Assembly: GCA_963576725.1 (NCBI GenBank)
Contig: OY755238.1
Location: 29,159,201 to 29,223,200 of the forward strand
Reading direction: 5' to 3'
DNA from: Azorinus chamasolen
Lineage: Eukaryota; Mollusca; Bivalvia; Cardiida; Solecurtidae
Length of the DNA stretch: 64,000 nucleotides
In this document: positions 55,356-64,000 of the stretch, piece after piece
How the letters are laid out: every line of letters starts with the position of its first letter
Numbering within the stretch: the stretch's first letter is position 1
The notes under the pieces: generated by a model
Told to the model about the DNA's origin: nothing
Databases searched by the model: none
What the model saw: the letters and a program-made list of their open reading frames with translations, nothing else
Program-made: the position numbers and the translations under genes

Positions 55356-56150
55356 CCTAAAAGAAAACAATACTGATATCAGTTAACATGTCAACTAATC
55401 CCAGATGTATGAACTGCCTCTGTTGAATTATTTTATAACAAGCATACACCGCAAACAAATATCAAATATTATGGATCAAAAGCAAATTCACATCCTGTTT
55501 GAACAACACCAACAATCTTCTTAGAGTGATTGTCAAATTACTCAATTAAAACAGGGTTAAATAATCAAAGAAGCCCTAAAGACAACTACGCTTAACCCCT
55601 CCAACACCTCATGTCGAATGCATTATAGTCATTTGAAACCAGTCTGGATTCAGATCAGACATTGAAAATTCTGCATCTGATCAGAGTCCACTCTGACATT
55701 ACTATGTTATTTTAGTCAATAGACCCAATATTTACGGAAACAGACTAAAGCAGAGGACATCAAGGGGGTTGAGAGTTTCTAATGTAGATTAACTCGTCTT
55801 CAGACTAATATATATATATATATATATATCCCCACAGTCCACTTCCAAGACCAGAAGTCAGCTCTCTAAAGACATTTGACTGCTAACTGTAAAATTAATG
55901 CAGAAAGCAGAACTTCACAACTGCGGCATGGATAAAAGTTCTCAAACTTCAAAATACTGAAGGCTAGTCTGTTTACTGAGACATACTCAATAAGAATTTC
56001 AAAGAGATCAAGGGCATGTTGTATTGCTATGCAAGACATGAGTCCCCCACCAGACTGAAAAAAAACTCCACTCTCCCCACCCCACTTACCCATGGTGTGG
56101 TTGACCATGGTATATAAATAACCACCTGAATGGTATTAGTACCTACTTTC
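55356..56150. other. No further exon recognised; (TA)n microsatellite inside
   Basis: Upstream flank of the minus strand gene. A pure TA run is at 55808-55829. No THAP-type or other N-terminal exon could be identified. Confidence 0.45.
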
Positions 56151-56159
56151 ATACATTGA

Positions 56160-56560
56160 ATCAGTGAATAAAAAGTTATTGTCCTGACAAGAAAATATGA
56201 AAAAGGGGAGTAACTCCAAAAATATTGATGCTAGTTATTGTCCTTGTGCATGACACTGCACCGTATCATGCTTGTTCCATATGAGAAGTTTCAAATAAAT
56301 TGAACCAGTTCATAATCCGACCACCAAGCTCTTTCATTATTTAATTTTATCTCCGAAAGCTTCAATATAACAGAAAGTATCTATCAGAAAAATGTGGAAA
56401 AGGGGAATAACTCTTGTAGTATTTACGCCATAGTTATGAACCTTGTGTATGATACATTCACTCATCAAGTTCTTTCCACAAATGAAATTTCACCTGAAAA
56501 GCATCATTAAACCAGTGTTTTTGTCCAATAAAATTTGTGACAGACAGACAGCCGAACAAA
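56160..56560 (-). mobile_element. Degenerate Helentron-like tandem units, reversed
   Basis: GGGGAGTAACTCCAAAAATATTG ... CCTTGTGCATGACACTG and GGGGAATAACTCTTGTAGTATT ... CCTTGTGTATGATAC are two diverged reversed units of the 155-bp core type at 8968-10200. They end near a GACAGACAGACAG stretch (56540-56552). Confidence 0.65.
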
Positions 56561-57119
56561 CAGGTGTCGGAAAAAGTTTTCCCTAAGTGTAACCTCTGCA
56601 TACAACAAGTAACACAATAATGACCATGCATGTATAGTGGCTACCAAAGAATGTTTGACTGCTACAGTATGAATTGTTGCTGAGCCCTCACTGTTGGTCT
56701 GACTCCCTAAATAATGTGGATTGTGTTCTAGGATATTCTCCAATTAAATTACCCACAAGTCAGGAATAACCCAGAGGTCAAGGTAAAAAAAGTTGTCTTT
56801 AGTCCTTTGCAATAGTCCTGACCAAACTTTTGACCTCTTCACCGGTGATATAAAGGAAACGAGGATCTGTCTATATATGTTGAAATGTTATCGAACTATA
56901 TAATGAAAAAATAGAACGGCACTTTGTCTGTAAGACAAATATGATACCCCATTGCAATCCTTTATATATCTCAAAAATTGACTAAGTTCAAATGGCTGTA
57001 ATTTTGTGAAAAATTAAAGCAGATCAAAATCCTGATCATATGCACATCTGGCCTGGTGCACAGTAAATGTGCCAATTCTTTAAAAAATATTGTACATGCT
57101 GTTTTCTCCATAGATTCAA

Positions 57120-57195
57120 TTATCATCTCATCTGGGTCTTCACTATTATACTTACAGGTAGGTATATTGACGTGAATAGCAAGCAAAGGGTTAAA
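57120..57195. mobile_element. T3 MITE, right half
   Basis: TCATCTGGGTCTTCACTATTATAC ... GACGTGAATAGCAAGCAAAGGGTTAA. The left half is missing. Confidence 0.75.
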
Positions 57196-57325
57196 TGATG
57201 TTTTTTCAGCAAAGTATAGAAGTTATATGTAATGTTCATCCCCCTCTCATTATGCTCCAGTAAAAGACTTATTCAGGCCATGTTAGATACATAATATAGC
57301 TAAGTTTGAAAACTGTTTTGGTATA

Positions 57326-57507
57326 TGTAATGTATGTAGCTGTAGCACAGATATAGCTCCGCCTCTGTGGTCACTCTCACTGACCAACTGATAAGCCCCG
57401 CCTACTGTAAATGTGTATGAATGTATTATGAAGAATGATTAGAATAGATTTAGTAACCAAAGAGTAAGCTTGTGTCTTTAGAGAGTCCCCTATCAAAGGT
57501 TATTTCA
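57326..57507 (+). repeat. 5' LTR
   Basis: TGTAATG...TTATTTCA, 182 bp, with TG...CA ends. Preceded by the target duplicate GTATA. No convincing TATA box is singled out. ATTATGAAG and TGATTAG lie mid-LTR. Confidence 0.97.
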
Positions 57508-57509
57508 TT

Positions 57510-57527
57510 TGGCGACGAGGACGGGAT
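57510..57527 (+). promoter_or_regulatory. Primer-binding site, likely tRNA-Ser(GCU)
   Basis: TGGCGACGAGGACGGGAT begins 2 bp after the 5' LTR. It is complementary to a tRNA 3' end ending in CCTCGTCG plus CCA. From memory this fits serine tRNA(GCU), with two mismatches after the first 11 bases. Confidence 0.7.
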
Positions 57528-57685
57528 CTATTTAAATAGTCAAGACCTGTAAAAAGGAGGACTTTGTGAAAGTGCATTTTTCAAGACCTTTTCAAACAAG
57601 ACATTTCAAGACCCATGTGGACATATTCAAGACCTTTGTGAAAAGGACATATTACAAACGTTGAAAAGGATCCTATTCTTTCAAG

Positions 57686-60600
57686 ATGGCATCTAAATTA
57701 GATCTGCCAACACCAAAACCATTCAAAGTTTTGGGACAGAACACAAATCTCGCAAGTACCTGGGACAATTACATGAAAAGATTTGAGTATTACATAGCTG
57801 CCAGTGGTGTTACAAAAGATGAGCAGAAACGGGCTCTCTTACTTCATCTTGCTGGTGAAGAAGTTCAAGACATCTACGAAACGTTTTCGGATGTAGGCAA
57901 TACTTACAAGGACACCAAAGACAAAATCACAGAATACTTTCAGCCAAAGAAAAATATTTCATATGAACGTCACATGTTTAGACTGGCTTGTCAAGAAAAT
58001 GAGGAAACAGTTGACAATTTCATTGTAAGACTGAAAAAGTTAGCAGTTACATGTGAATTTCCGGTTGGATCTGTTGACGATATGATCCGTGATCAAATTG
58101 TTGAAAAATGCAAATCAAAAGAACTGAAGAAAAGATTTCTAAGTGAAGAAAACCTGACTTTAGACAAAATACAAAGTCTTGCCAGATCATCTGAGTTAGC
58201 TTCGCTCCATGTTTCGAAAATGACAGAGACAACCCATGAGAAGAGTCACTATCAAAATGACGAACCATGCAAACCAGAAGAAGTACAGCAACTGAGAGGA
58301 AACCAGAGTAGACCATCAACACGAAAGCAGTACCAACCAAGAACCATGCCGAGATCAGCACCCAAACCCGCCAGGTTCAAAACTTGTTTCCGGTGCGGAG
58401 GAAAAGGCCATGCAGGACACGAGTGTCGGAAGTCGCGAAATATTGTTTGTCATGAATGTAAAAAACGTGGTCACTATGCACATATGTGTAAATCTAGGAA
58501 AAGTGGTGAAGTACGGTATATTTCAAATCAAAATTCATGTGATAGTGGTGATGATGAATTTGTGTTTGGAATTGAAGCAAAACAAGGATCTCCATTTCTT
58601 CAGGTGAAAATTGAAGGTAGGCCATGCAATTTATTAATTGATTCAGGCGCAACAGTCAATTGCATTGATAGGTTTACATTTGAGTCTGTTAGCCCAAATA
58701 TACCTCTTGAAAAATCACAGACAAAAATATATCCATATGCTTCCAAAATACCTCTCAAAATTTTAGGAACTGCCATGTTGAATGTGAATTTCAATGAAAC
58801 TTCGCATAAGATTAAATTCCACATTGTCAACAGCAAGTGTACTCCTCTGATAGGTCACCAAACCGCATTAGAATTAGGCATACTGAAGATCTGCGTCAAC
58901 ACAGTATCAACAAGCAATGACTCGCAGGTAGAAGAACTACTCAAAGAATACAATGACAGATTCCAAGGTCTGGGTAAACTCAAAGACTACCTATTGAAAC
59001 TGAACATAAACAAATCTGTTACACCTGTAGCCCAACCAAATCGCAGAATTCCATTCAAAATGAGAAGACAAGTTGAGACCAAAATCAAAGAGCTACTAGA
59101 CAATGACGTAATAGAAAAGGTGGAAGGTCCTACACCTTGGATCTCCCCTATTGTCGTGATTCCAAAGAAAGATGACATACGCTTGTGTTTGGATCTACGC
59201 CAGGCCAACACAGCTGTCGAGAGGGAACGATTCCCAATGCCAAATATAGATGAAACGCTAGAAGAGTTGAGTGGTGCCAAATACTTCTCAAAACTAGATC
59301 TCAAGATGGGATTTCATCAGATTGAACTAGATCCAGAGTCAAGACACATTACAACATTTGTGACGCACGACGGCTTGTACCGCTACAAACGCCTTCTCTT
59401 TGGAATTTCATGTGCCCCAGAGATTTACCAGAGAATTATCCAACATACAATTCAAGACATTAAAGGCTGTAGAAATGTTTCAGATGACATAATTGTTTTT
59501 GGAAAAACCAAGAAAGAACACGACACTGCATTATCAAATTTACTCAAGAGACTGCGCGAAAAAGGCTTGACAGTGAACAAAGAAAAGTGTGTATTCAGCC
59601 AGACCTCCATTACATTTATGGGACATCAGCTTACACCTGAGGGTCTCCTAACACAAGACGAAAAAATCACAGCAGTCCAACAAACAAAGCCCCCAACATC
59701 AGTGAAAGAAGTAAAAAGTTTCTTGGGACTGGTGAATTACTGTTCAAAATTCATCCCAAATTTTGCAACAATCTCAGAACCAATCAGAAAACTAACCCGC
59801 AAAAATCAGGAGTTTACCTGGGGAGTTGATCAACAACATGCATTTCAAAGGCTCAAAGAATTGATCACTAGTGCATCTGTTATGGCATACTACAACCCAA
59901 ACGCTGAAACAACTGTGACAGTTGACGGAAGTCCATATAGAGTTGGAGCCATTTTATCACAAAAACAAACAAATGGACAAGTTCGCCCAGTTGCATATGC
60001 TAGCAGGACACTTAATGAAGTAGAGAGACGCTACAGTCAGATTGAAAGAGAGTGCCTTGCAGTTACCTGGGGTGTGGAGAAATTTGGAGTGTACCTTTAC
60101 GGATTAAATTTCAAGGTAATTACTGACCACAAACTACTTGTGAACATTTTCAAACCCAAACATAACCCTCCAGCCAGAATCCAACGTATGCTACTTAAAT
60201 TGCAGAGTTGCAAATTTACGGTTGAATACCAGCCTGGCAGCCTAAATGCGGCTGATGTGCTGTCGAGATCACCCATTCACCAGTGTGAAAATCAAATTTC
60301 ACACCAAGCAGAGGAATTCATTAATTATGTCTGCCAGAACTCAGTGCCCTGTGCCATGACCTTAGATGAAATAGATAAGGAGTCAGCTGAGGACAACACT
60401 ACATTGGAGTTAATCCGCTGCATCAAGCATGACAAATGGCCAAAGAGCAGTAAAATTAACACTTACTTCAAGGTGCGCTCAGAACTGTCTGTGCAAAATA
60501 ATATAGTACTGCGTGGGACACGCATAGTCATACCTGAGAAACTACGAGCAAGAGTGCTACAATTAGCCCACGAGTCACACCAAGGTGTTGTAAAAACAAA

Positions 60601-60745
60601 GCAGATATTAAGGGAGAAAGTTTATTGGCCAGGAATAGACAGAGATGTGGAGCAAATGATCAAGACATGCTATGAGTGCCAATTACTCTCAAACCCACCT
60701 GTCCCACCACAAGTACATACTACAGATTTACCAGGAAAACCATAG
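57686..60745 (+). CDS. Gag-Pol polyprotein up to an in-frame stop (1019 aa)
   Basis: One uninterrupted frame from the ATG at 57686. Residues 1 to about 225 are the Gag capsid-type region. Two CCHC zinc knuckles follow at 234-247 and 255-268 (C-x2-C-x4-H-x4-C). The aspartic protease has LIDSGATVN with the catalytic D at 319. Reverse transcriptase spans roughly 455-640 with LDLRQAN, LDLKMGFHQI (D538), LLFGISCAPE and SDDIIVFG (D600, D601). RNase H has VDGSPYRVGAIL (D747) and TDHKLL. The N-terminal HHCC zinc domain of integrase begins at H962/H965 and ends at C995/C998. No gag-pol frameshift is needed. The frame ends at TAG (60743-60745) just before the integrase core, where related elements normally have tryptophan codon TGG, so a single base change is the simplest explanation. 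Confidence 0.95.
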   Translation: MASKLDLPTPKPFKVLGQNTNLASTWDNYMKRFEYYIAASGVTKDEQKRALLLHLAGEEVQDIYETFSDVGNTYKDTKDKITEYFQPKKNISYERHMFRLACQENEETVDNFIVRLKKLAVTCEFPVGSVDDMIRDQIVEKCKSKELKKRFLSEENLTLDKIQSLARSSELASLHVSKMTETTHEKSHYQNDEPCKPEEVQQLRGNQSRPSTRKQYQPRTMPRSAPKPARFKTCFRCGGKGHAGHECRKSRNIVCHECKKRGHYAHMCKSRKSGEVRYISNQNSCDSGDDEFVFGIEAKQGSPFLQVKIEGRPCNLLIDSGATVNCIDRFTFESVSPNIPLEKSQTKIYPYASKIPLKILGTAMLNVNFNETSHKIKFHIVNSKCTPLIGHQTALELGILKICVNTVSTSNDSQVEELLKEYNDRFQGLGKLKDYLLKLNINKSVTPVAQPNRRIPFKMRRQVETKIKELLDNDVIEKVEGPTPWISPIVVIPKKDDIRLCLDLRQANTAVERERFPMPNIDETLEELSGAKYFSKLDLKMGFHQIELDPESRHITTFVTHDGLYRYKRLLFGISCAPEIYQRIIQHTIQDIKGCRNVSDDIIVFGKTKKEHDTALSNLLKRLREKGLTVNKEKCVFSQTSITFMGHQLTPEGLLTQDEKITAVQQTKPPTSVKEVKSFLGLVNYCSKFIPNFATISEPIRKLTRKNQEFTWGVDQQHAFQRLKELITSASVMAYYNPNAETTVTVDGSPYRVGAILSQKQTNGQVRPVAYASRTLNEVERRYSQIERECLAVTWGVEKFGVYLYGLNFKVITDHKLLVNIFKPKHNPPARIQRMLLKLQSCKFTVEYQPGSLNAADVLSRSPIHQCENQISHQAEEFINYVCQNSVPCAMTLDEIDKESAEDNTTLELIRCIKHDKWPKSSKINTYFKVRSELSVQNNIVLRGTRIVIPEKLRARVLQLAHESHQGVVKTKQILREKVYWPGIDRDVEQMIKTCYECQLLSNPPVPPQVHTTDLPGKP

Positions 60746-61498
60746 GACCGTGTCGGTATGGATTTGACTGGACCTTTTCAGTCAGGAGAATACTTGCTTG
60801 TTGTCATTGATTACTTTTCAAGATTCCCAGAAGTAGAAATTCTCAAATCAACAACTTCAATTTCAATCATTCATAAGTTAATGAAAATATTTGCAGTACA
60901 TGGCCTTCCCTCAGAAATCACTACTGACAATGCGCCAAATTTAGTTTCAGATGAAATGCAAAATTTCTTTTCCAAAAATGGCATAAAACACAGGCGTGTC
61001 ACACCTTTTTGGCCTAGAGCTAACGGCTTAGTTGAAAACTTCAACAAAACATTAGGCAAATTCATCAAAACTGCTGTTCTCGCTCACAAAAATTGGAGAG
61101 TTGAGTTACAAAAGTTCTTACTCAGTTACCGTACTACACCACATGTTACTACTGGACGTGCACCCTCAGAAATTCTATTTAATAGAAAGCTTAGAAATAA
61201 AATGCCATATTTTGAGAAGAAAAGACAAATGAGTGACTTTCAAAAACGCGACAAAGAGCAAAAAGCAAAAATGAAAAACAATGCAGATAGACGCATGAGT
61301 AAACGAGTTGTGGATTATAAACTGGGACAAAGTGTGCTAATTCTGAAAAGAATTAGAGGAAAACTTGACTCGAAATGGGAGAGAGACATATACACAGTAA
61401 TCGGACAGACAGGTCATCAGATTAAATTGAAATCTCCCTACGGCCATGTGTTGTACAGACATGCCTCACATGTGAGGCCATTTTATCGCAGTTCGTAA
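60746..61498 (+). pseudogene. Integrase core and C-terminus, cut off by the upstream stop
   Basis: The same reading frame continues directly after the TAG at 60743-60745 and is open to the stop at 61496-61498. The first internal ATG is 60758. Counting from that ATG, the catalytic triad is D2 (MDLTGPF), D57 (TTDNAPN) and E93 (NGLVENFN), with exactly 35 residues between D57 and E93. The C-terminal part has VDYKLGQSVLI and the ending HVRPFYRSS, typical of this element group. Separate translation is unlikely because it begins inside a domain. The copy probably cannot make a full integrase unless the stop is read through. Confidence 0.93.
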
Positions 61499-61771
61499 GG
61501 GAATAAATGTGCTTAACCTCAGAACTGACACTGATTTGTGATCATGAAATTCTGATTACTTGGATATAAGTAGGTGCTATTTTCATTAGGACGGGTGTAA
61601 GACATTAGTCTATCAGTCATGTCAGAATTTATGTTTGTGCAAATGGTCAAGAACTGAAACATTATCACTAGATGGCTTTTGAAATAAGTTGCTAAAAGTA
61701 TCATGTCGCAGAGTTGAACTTATTGAACTTTGCAGTGAGTAGTGACTATGAACTGTCTTTCAAATTTAAAT
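61499..61771 (+). other. 3' untranslated part of the retrotransposon
   Basis: No env-like or accessory open frame between the gag-pol end and the purine tract. Confidence 0.7.
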
Positions 61772-61782
61772 GAAAGAAGGGA
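61772..61782 (+). promoter_or_regulatory. Polypurine tract
   Basis: GAAAGAAGGGA lies directly before the 3' LTR and is the expected second-strand primer site. Confidence 0.88.
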
Positions 61783-61964
61783 TGTAATGTATGTAGCTGT
61801 AGCACAGATATAGCTCCGCCTCTGTGGTCACTCTCACTGACCAACTGATAAGCCCCGCCTACTGTAAATGTGTATGAATGTATTATGAAGAATGATTAGA
61901 ATAGATTTAGTAACCAAAGAGTAAGCTTGTGTCTTTAGAGAGTCCCCTATCAAAGATTATTTCA
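61783..61964 (+). repeat. 3' LTR
   Basis: 182 bp, identical to the 5' LTR except for one G-to-A near its 3' end. Followed by GTATA at 61965-61969. Confidence 0.97.
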
Positions 61965-61969
61965 GTATA

Positions 61970-63425
61970 AATAAGTCTACTGATTGTAAAAAATATAGTA
62001 TGCATATAGAAAAGGGTTGTTTTATTTCCATTTTCATGATTTTAAAATATTGCCTTGTGCAATATTAAAAAAAAAAAAATCAGCTTTACCCTAAACCTCA
62101 AATAAATACATGGTTGTGAATAGTAACCATTTTTCAGACAGTTAGTTTAATGTTAAAAAGTCTTAATTTAAAAATAAATCATTTCATCAAAAAGTTAAAC
62201 AATATTTTATAATTGGGGACGGATATTACAAGGCAGGGGACTGACATTACAGTACCCTACACTGTACACTATTGTTTGTATAATAGTCCAGCACTGTCAT
62301 AGATAAGATACCACTAATCTCATAGTAGTTGACACCCTGCTGTTTTGTTTTTGTGTCCTGACCTCCAAATTTAATTAGTAAGGTCTTGTTTATTGAACAG
62401 CTGCTGCAATGGGGCTTACAGGAAATGCACTCAACCAGGAAATTTGGGTTTACTGGTTATCTACATCACATATATCACAGTTTCGAAATAAATTACATTT
62501 GTTCTTACTTCTGACTTTCAAATTTCGACAAAAATACTTTTAAAACATAATGTAAAACAGCTCTGATACTGCTCAGAATTTGTTCATGAATATATTGGCA
62601 CCAGTTAAAAATATTTTGGTCTGTTCTGTTATTGATAATAATTTATCAATATTAAATGCCTGGTCTGGGTCCATACCCTTATAAAGTGAGTGTTAAAGTC
62701 ACTGAAATTTGCAAAGTTCAATGTTTGTTTTCTGGCTGAAAGAACTGAATTTTAGTCTAGATGGGTGTTTGCACCAAAATGATCTTTGCAAAACAAACAG
62801 TACAGACCCTGGTGAGAGGACCTCTAAGAACCCAGTTACCAGGATCAACACAATGTCTTATATACTGGTTTCTTAAATTTTAAGGGTTAAAAGGTTTAAT
62901 TTTAACTTTTCAGATTTGATATCTGAAGAAAGTTTTTATATAAATTAGAAAAAAATTATGGTCAAACAGAAGGAATTTAATCAGTCATAAAACTTTCTAA
63001 AATTTGATCTGGGTCAAAAATCTGCCTGAAATCATAAAAATCATTAGGAGCAAAATAATTATTTTTCAAAGAGTTTCAACATGTCTTCATTCAAGTTTAT
63101 TTTTGGGTATAATATCAATGTTCAATGATAGTTTTTGCATGTATCACCTCTGGGCTAATTCCATACAAAAGGGCTTGCACTTCGAGTGTTATTTAGATCC
63201 TTCACAATAGACATATTTTACTTTACTATTTGACATGAAGTTATATTTGTTGGAAAGTATATGATTCTATTTATATGGTTTTGAAAAATAAAAGCAGTTA
63301 AACACACCAGTTATTCAGTGAGTTTCGGATATAAACATGTAATGCATTAGTTGTAATGTCCGTCCCCTTGTATGCCTAATGACAGTCACACGTGAAAATA
63401 AGAAAATATGGGCAAAAGTTATCTT
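61970..63425. other. No gene seen
   Basis: AT-rich intergenic DNA. A half H3 end (GGGTCCATACCCTTATAAAG, 62668) and a degenerate hairpin scrap (AACAGTACAGACCCTGG, 62795) are the only family traces. Confidence 0.5.
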
Positions 63426-63673
63426 TTAACCCTTTTCCTCATATAGACGTGTTTTCACACATTTGCAAACAGAGTAGACCCAGATCAGATGGCTCCTAGA
63501 GGAGCCATCTGATCAGGGTCTACTCTGTTTGCTAATAGAATTTGAAAGATCTGTGTCTACTTTCTAAAATGTCTACAATGTTCCACCTTCCATATTTCTT
63601 TGAAGTATTTTTGTTAATGAATATTCAGTAGGTATTGAAATTTGGACAAAACATAGAACAGGGAAAGGGTTAA
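63426..63673. mobile_element. T1 TTAA MITE with matched arm changes
   Basis: TTAACCCTTTTCCTCATATAG ... AACAGGGAAAGGGTTAA. The hairpin inner arms are AGATGGCTCC / GGAGCCATCT: both arms differ from the common AGACGG / CCGTCT in a pairing-preserving way. Centre CCTAGAGG. Confidence 0.94.
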
Positions 63674-63777
63674 ACAACTGGACATGACTTTATATACATT
63701 GACTCATATAAAATAAGATATAATGAACAATTACAAGAAACTTTATTTTTTGACCAGTTGCTAACTAATTGGTACAT

Positions 63778-63975
63778 TTACTGTGCCCCCTGACCAGATA
63801 TATGGTATATGTGGAAACACTGTACAAAGTTATAAGATTGTAGCTTTAAAACTGTAGGAGGAGGTAGGTGGACAAGGTATGTACTGTATATGGGACAGAC
63901 GGACATACGAACGAATGGACAGACAGGGGTAAAACAGTGTGCCCCCGACTGATTGTCGCGGGGGCATAAAAATGA
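63778..63975 (-). mobile_element. Helentron-like end, reversed
   Basis: Read on the minus strand: TTTTATGCCCCCGCGAC ... TCGGGGGCACAC stem-loop, TTTTACCCCTGTCTGTCC, then CTCCTCCTACAGTTTTAAAG. Homologous to 50270-50400 in the opposite orientation. Confidence 0.75.
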
Positions 63976-64000
63976 CATACAAATGAACTTTTCTCAATAG

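Larger units (their letters stand above)
57326..61964 (+). mobile_element. Complete Ty3/gypsy LTR retrotransposon (4639 bp)
   Basis: Two 182-bp LTRs (57326-57507 and 61783-61964) differ at one position (G/A near the 3' end). The 5-bp direct repeat GTATA lies at 57321-57325 and 61965-61969. A primer-binding site, a single gag-pol frame and a purine tract complete the structure. Domain order PR-RT-RNaseH-IN is Ty3/gypsy type. Short LTRs, one fused frame and the N-x-SDD variant of the RT active site suggest the Mag/SURL-like group (inference). No env-like gene. The near-identical LTRs indicate a recent insertion. Confidence 0.97.

Noticed and set aside
57686..60745. Programmed stop-codon readthrough between the integrase zinc domain and core
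   Set aside because: The stop interrupts a domain, no readthrough context is recognisable, and relatives normally have a tryptophan codon one base different. A point mutation is simpler, though other copies were not available to compare.
61499..61782. Envelope gene that would make the gypsy element retrovirus-like
   Set aside because: Only about 270 bp without an open frame remain between the integrase end and the purine tract.

Overview
The window looks like animal nuclear DNA from a marine invertebrate, most likely a bivalve mollusc. This is an inference. It rests on AT-rich sequence with GT-AG introns, tandem-core Helentron/'pearl'-type repeats with a GTCT-type microsatellite, tRNA-derived SINEs, and a free-standing protein resembling the P2X7 C-terminal domain. 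No bacterial operons, rRNA genes or CRISPR arrays are present. Almost all of the first 44 kb is mobile-element debris. Confident protein-coding capacity is confined to about 44.8-61.5 kb.

Layout. (1) 1-18 kb: a dense mosaic of short non-autonomous elements (MITEs), most built around a near-perfect hairpin of about 65-75 bp. It also holds a minisatellite of about 77 bp period (5.66-6.69 kb) and a Helentron-like element with 155-bp tandem units (8.86-10.46 kb) inserted into another MITE. (2) About 18.39-40.43 kb: a direct tandem segmental duplication of about 11 kb. Copy A is about 18.39-29.82 kb and copy B about 29.87-40.43 kb. Both carry the same broken non-LTR reverse transcriptase. Insertions present in one copy and absent from the other give natural filled and empty sites, which show that three MITE families target TTAA and one targets TA. 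(3) 40.4-44.5 kb: more MITEs. (4) 44.83-47.91 kb (+): a three-exon gene for a 185-aa soluble protein whose C-terminal two thirds resemble the cytoplasmic cysteine-rich 'ballast' domain of P2X7. (5) 55.34-48.40 kb (-): a convergent six-exon gene for a 550-aa transposase-like protein with all splice phases compatible and no internal stop. (6) 57.33-61.96 kb (+): a complete, young Ty3/gypsy retrotransposon with 182-bp LTRs, a 5-bp target duplication and one in-frame stop before the integrase core. (7) 62-64 kb: non-coding DNA with one TTAA MITE and a reversed Helentron-like end.

Repeat family names used here. TTAA families: T1 has CCCTTTCCCT ends and a CAAACAGAG hairpin (T1b is a variant starting CCATTTACT). 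T2 has CCCATTCCCTC ends and a GATAAATAGAGC hairpin. T3 has CCCTTCTCTTGC ends and a TGTAAATAGTG hairpin. T4 has CCCTTTCGCTGCC ends and a CAAACAGTTTGGATCC hairpin. Other hairpin families: H1 has CAGTAAAACC ends and a TTAATGCAGG hairpin. H2 has a CCAAACCCTA hairpin. H3 has GGGTCCATGCTTATAAAG ends.

The most interesting signals are: the homologous hairpin core, with one conserved mismatch, shared by T1, T3 and T4; matched substitutions in both hairpin arms; the duplication-derived filled and empty sites; and the intact transposase-like gene lying beside the P2X7-ballast-like gene among TTAA elements.
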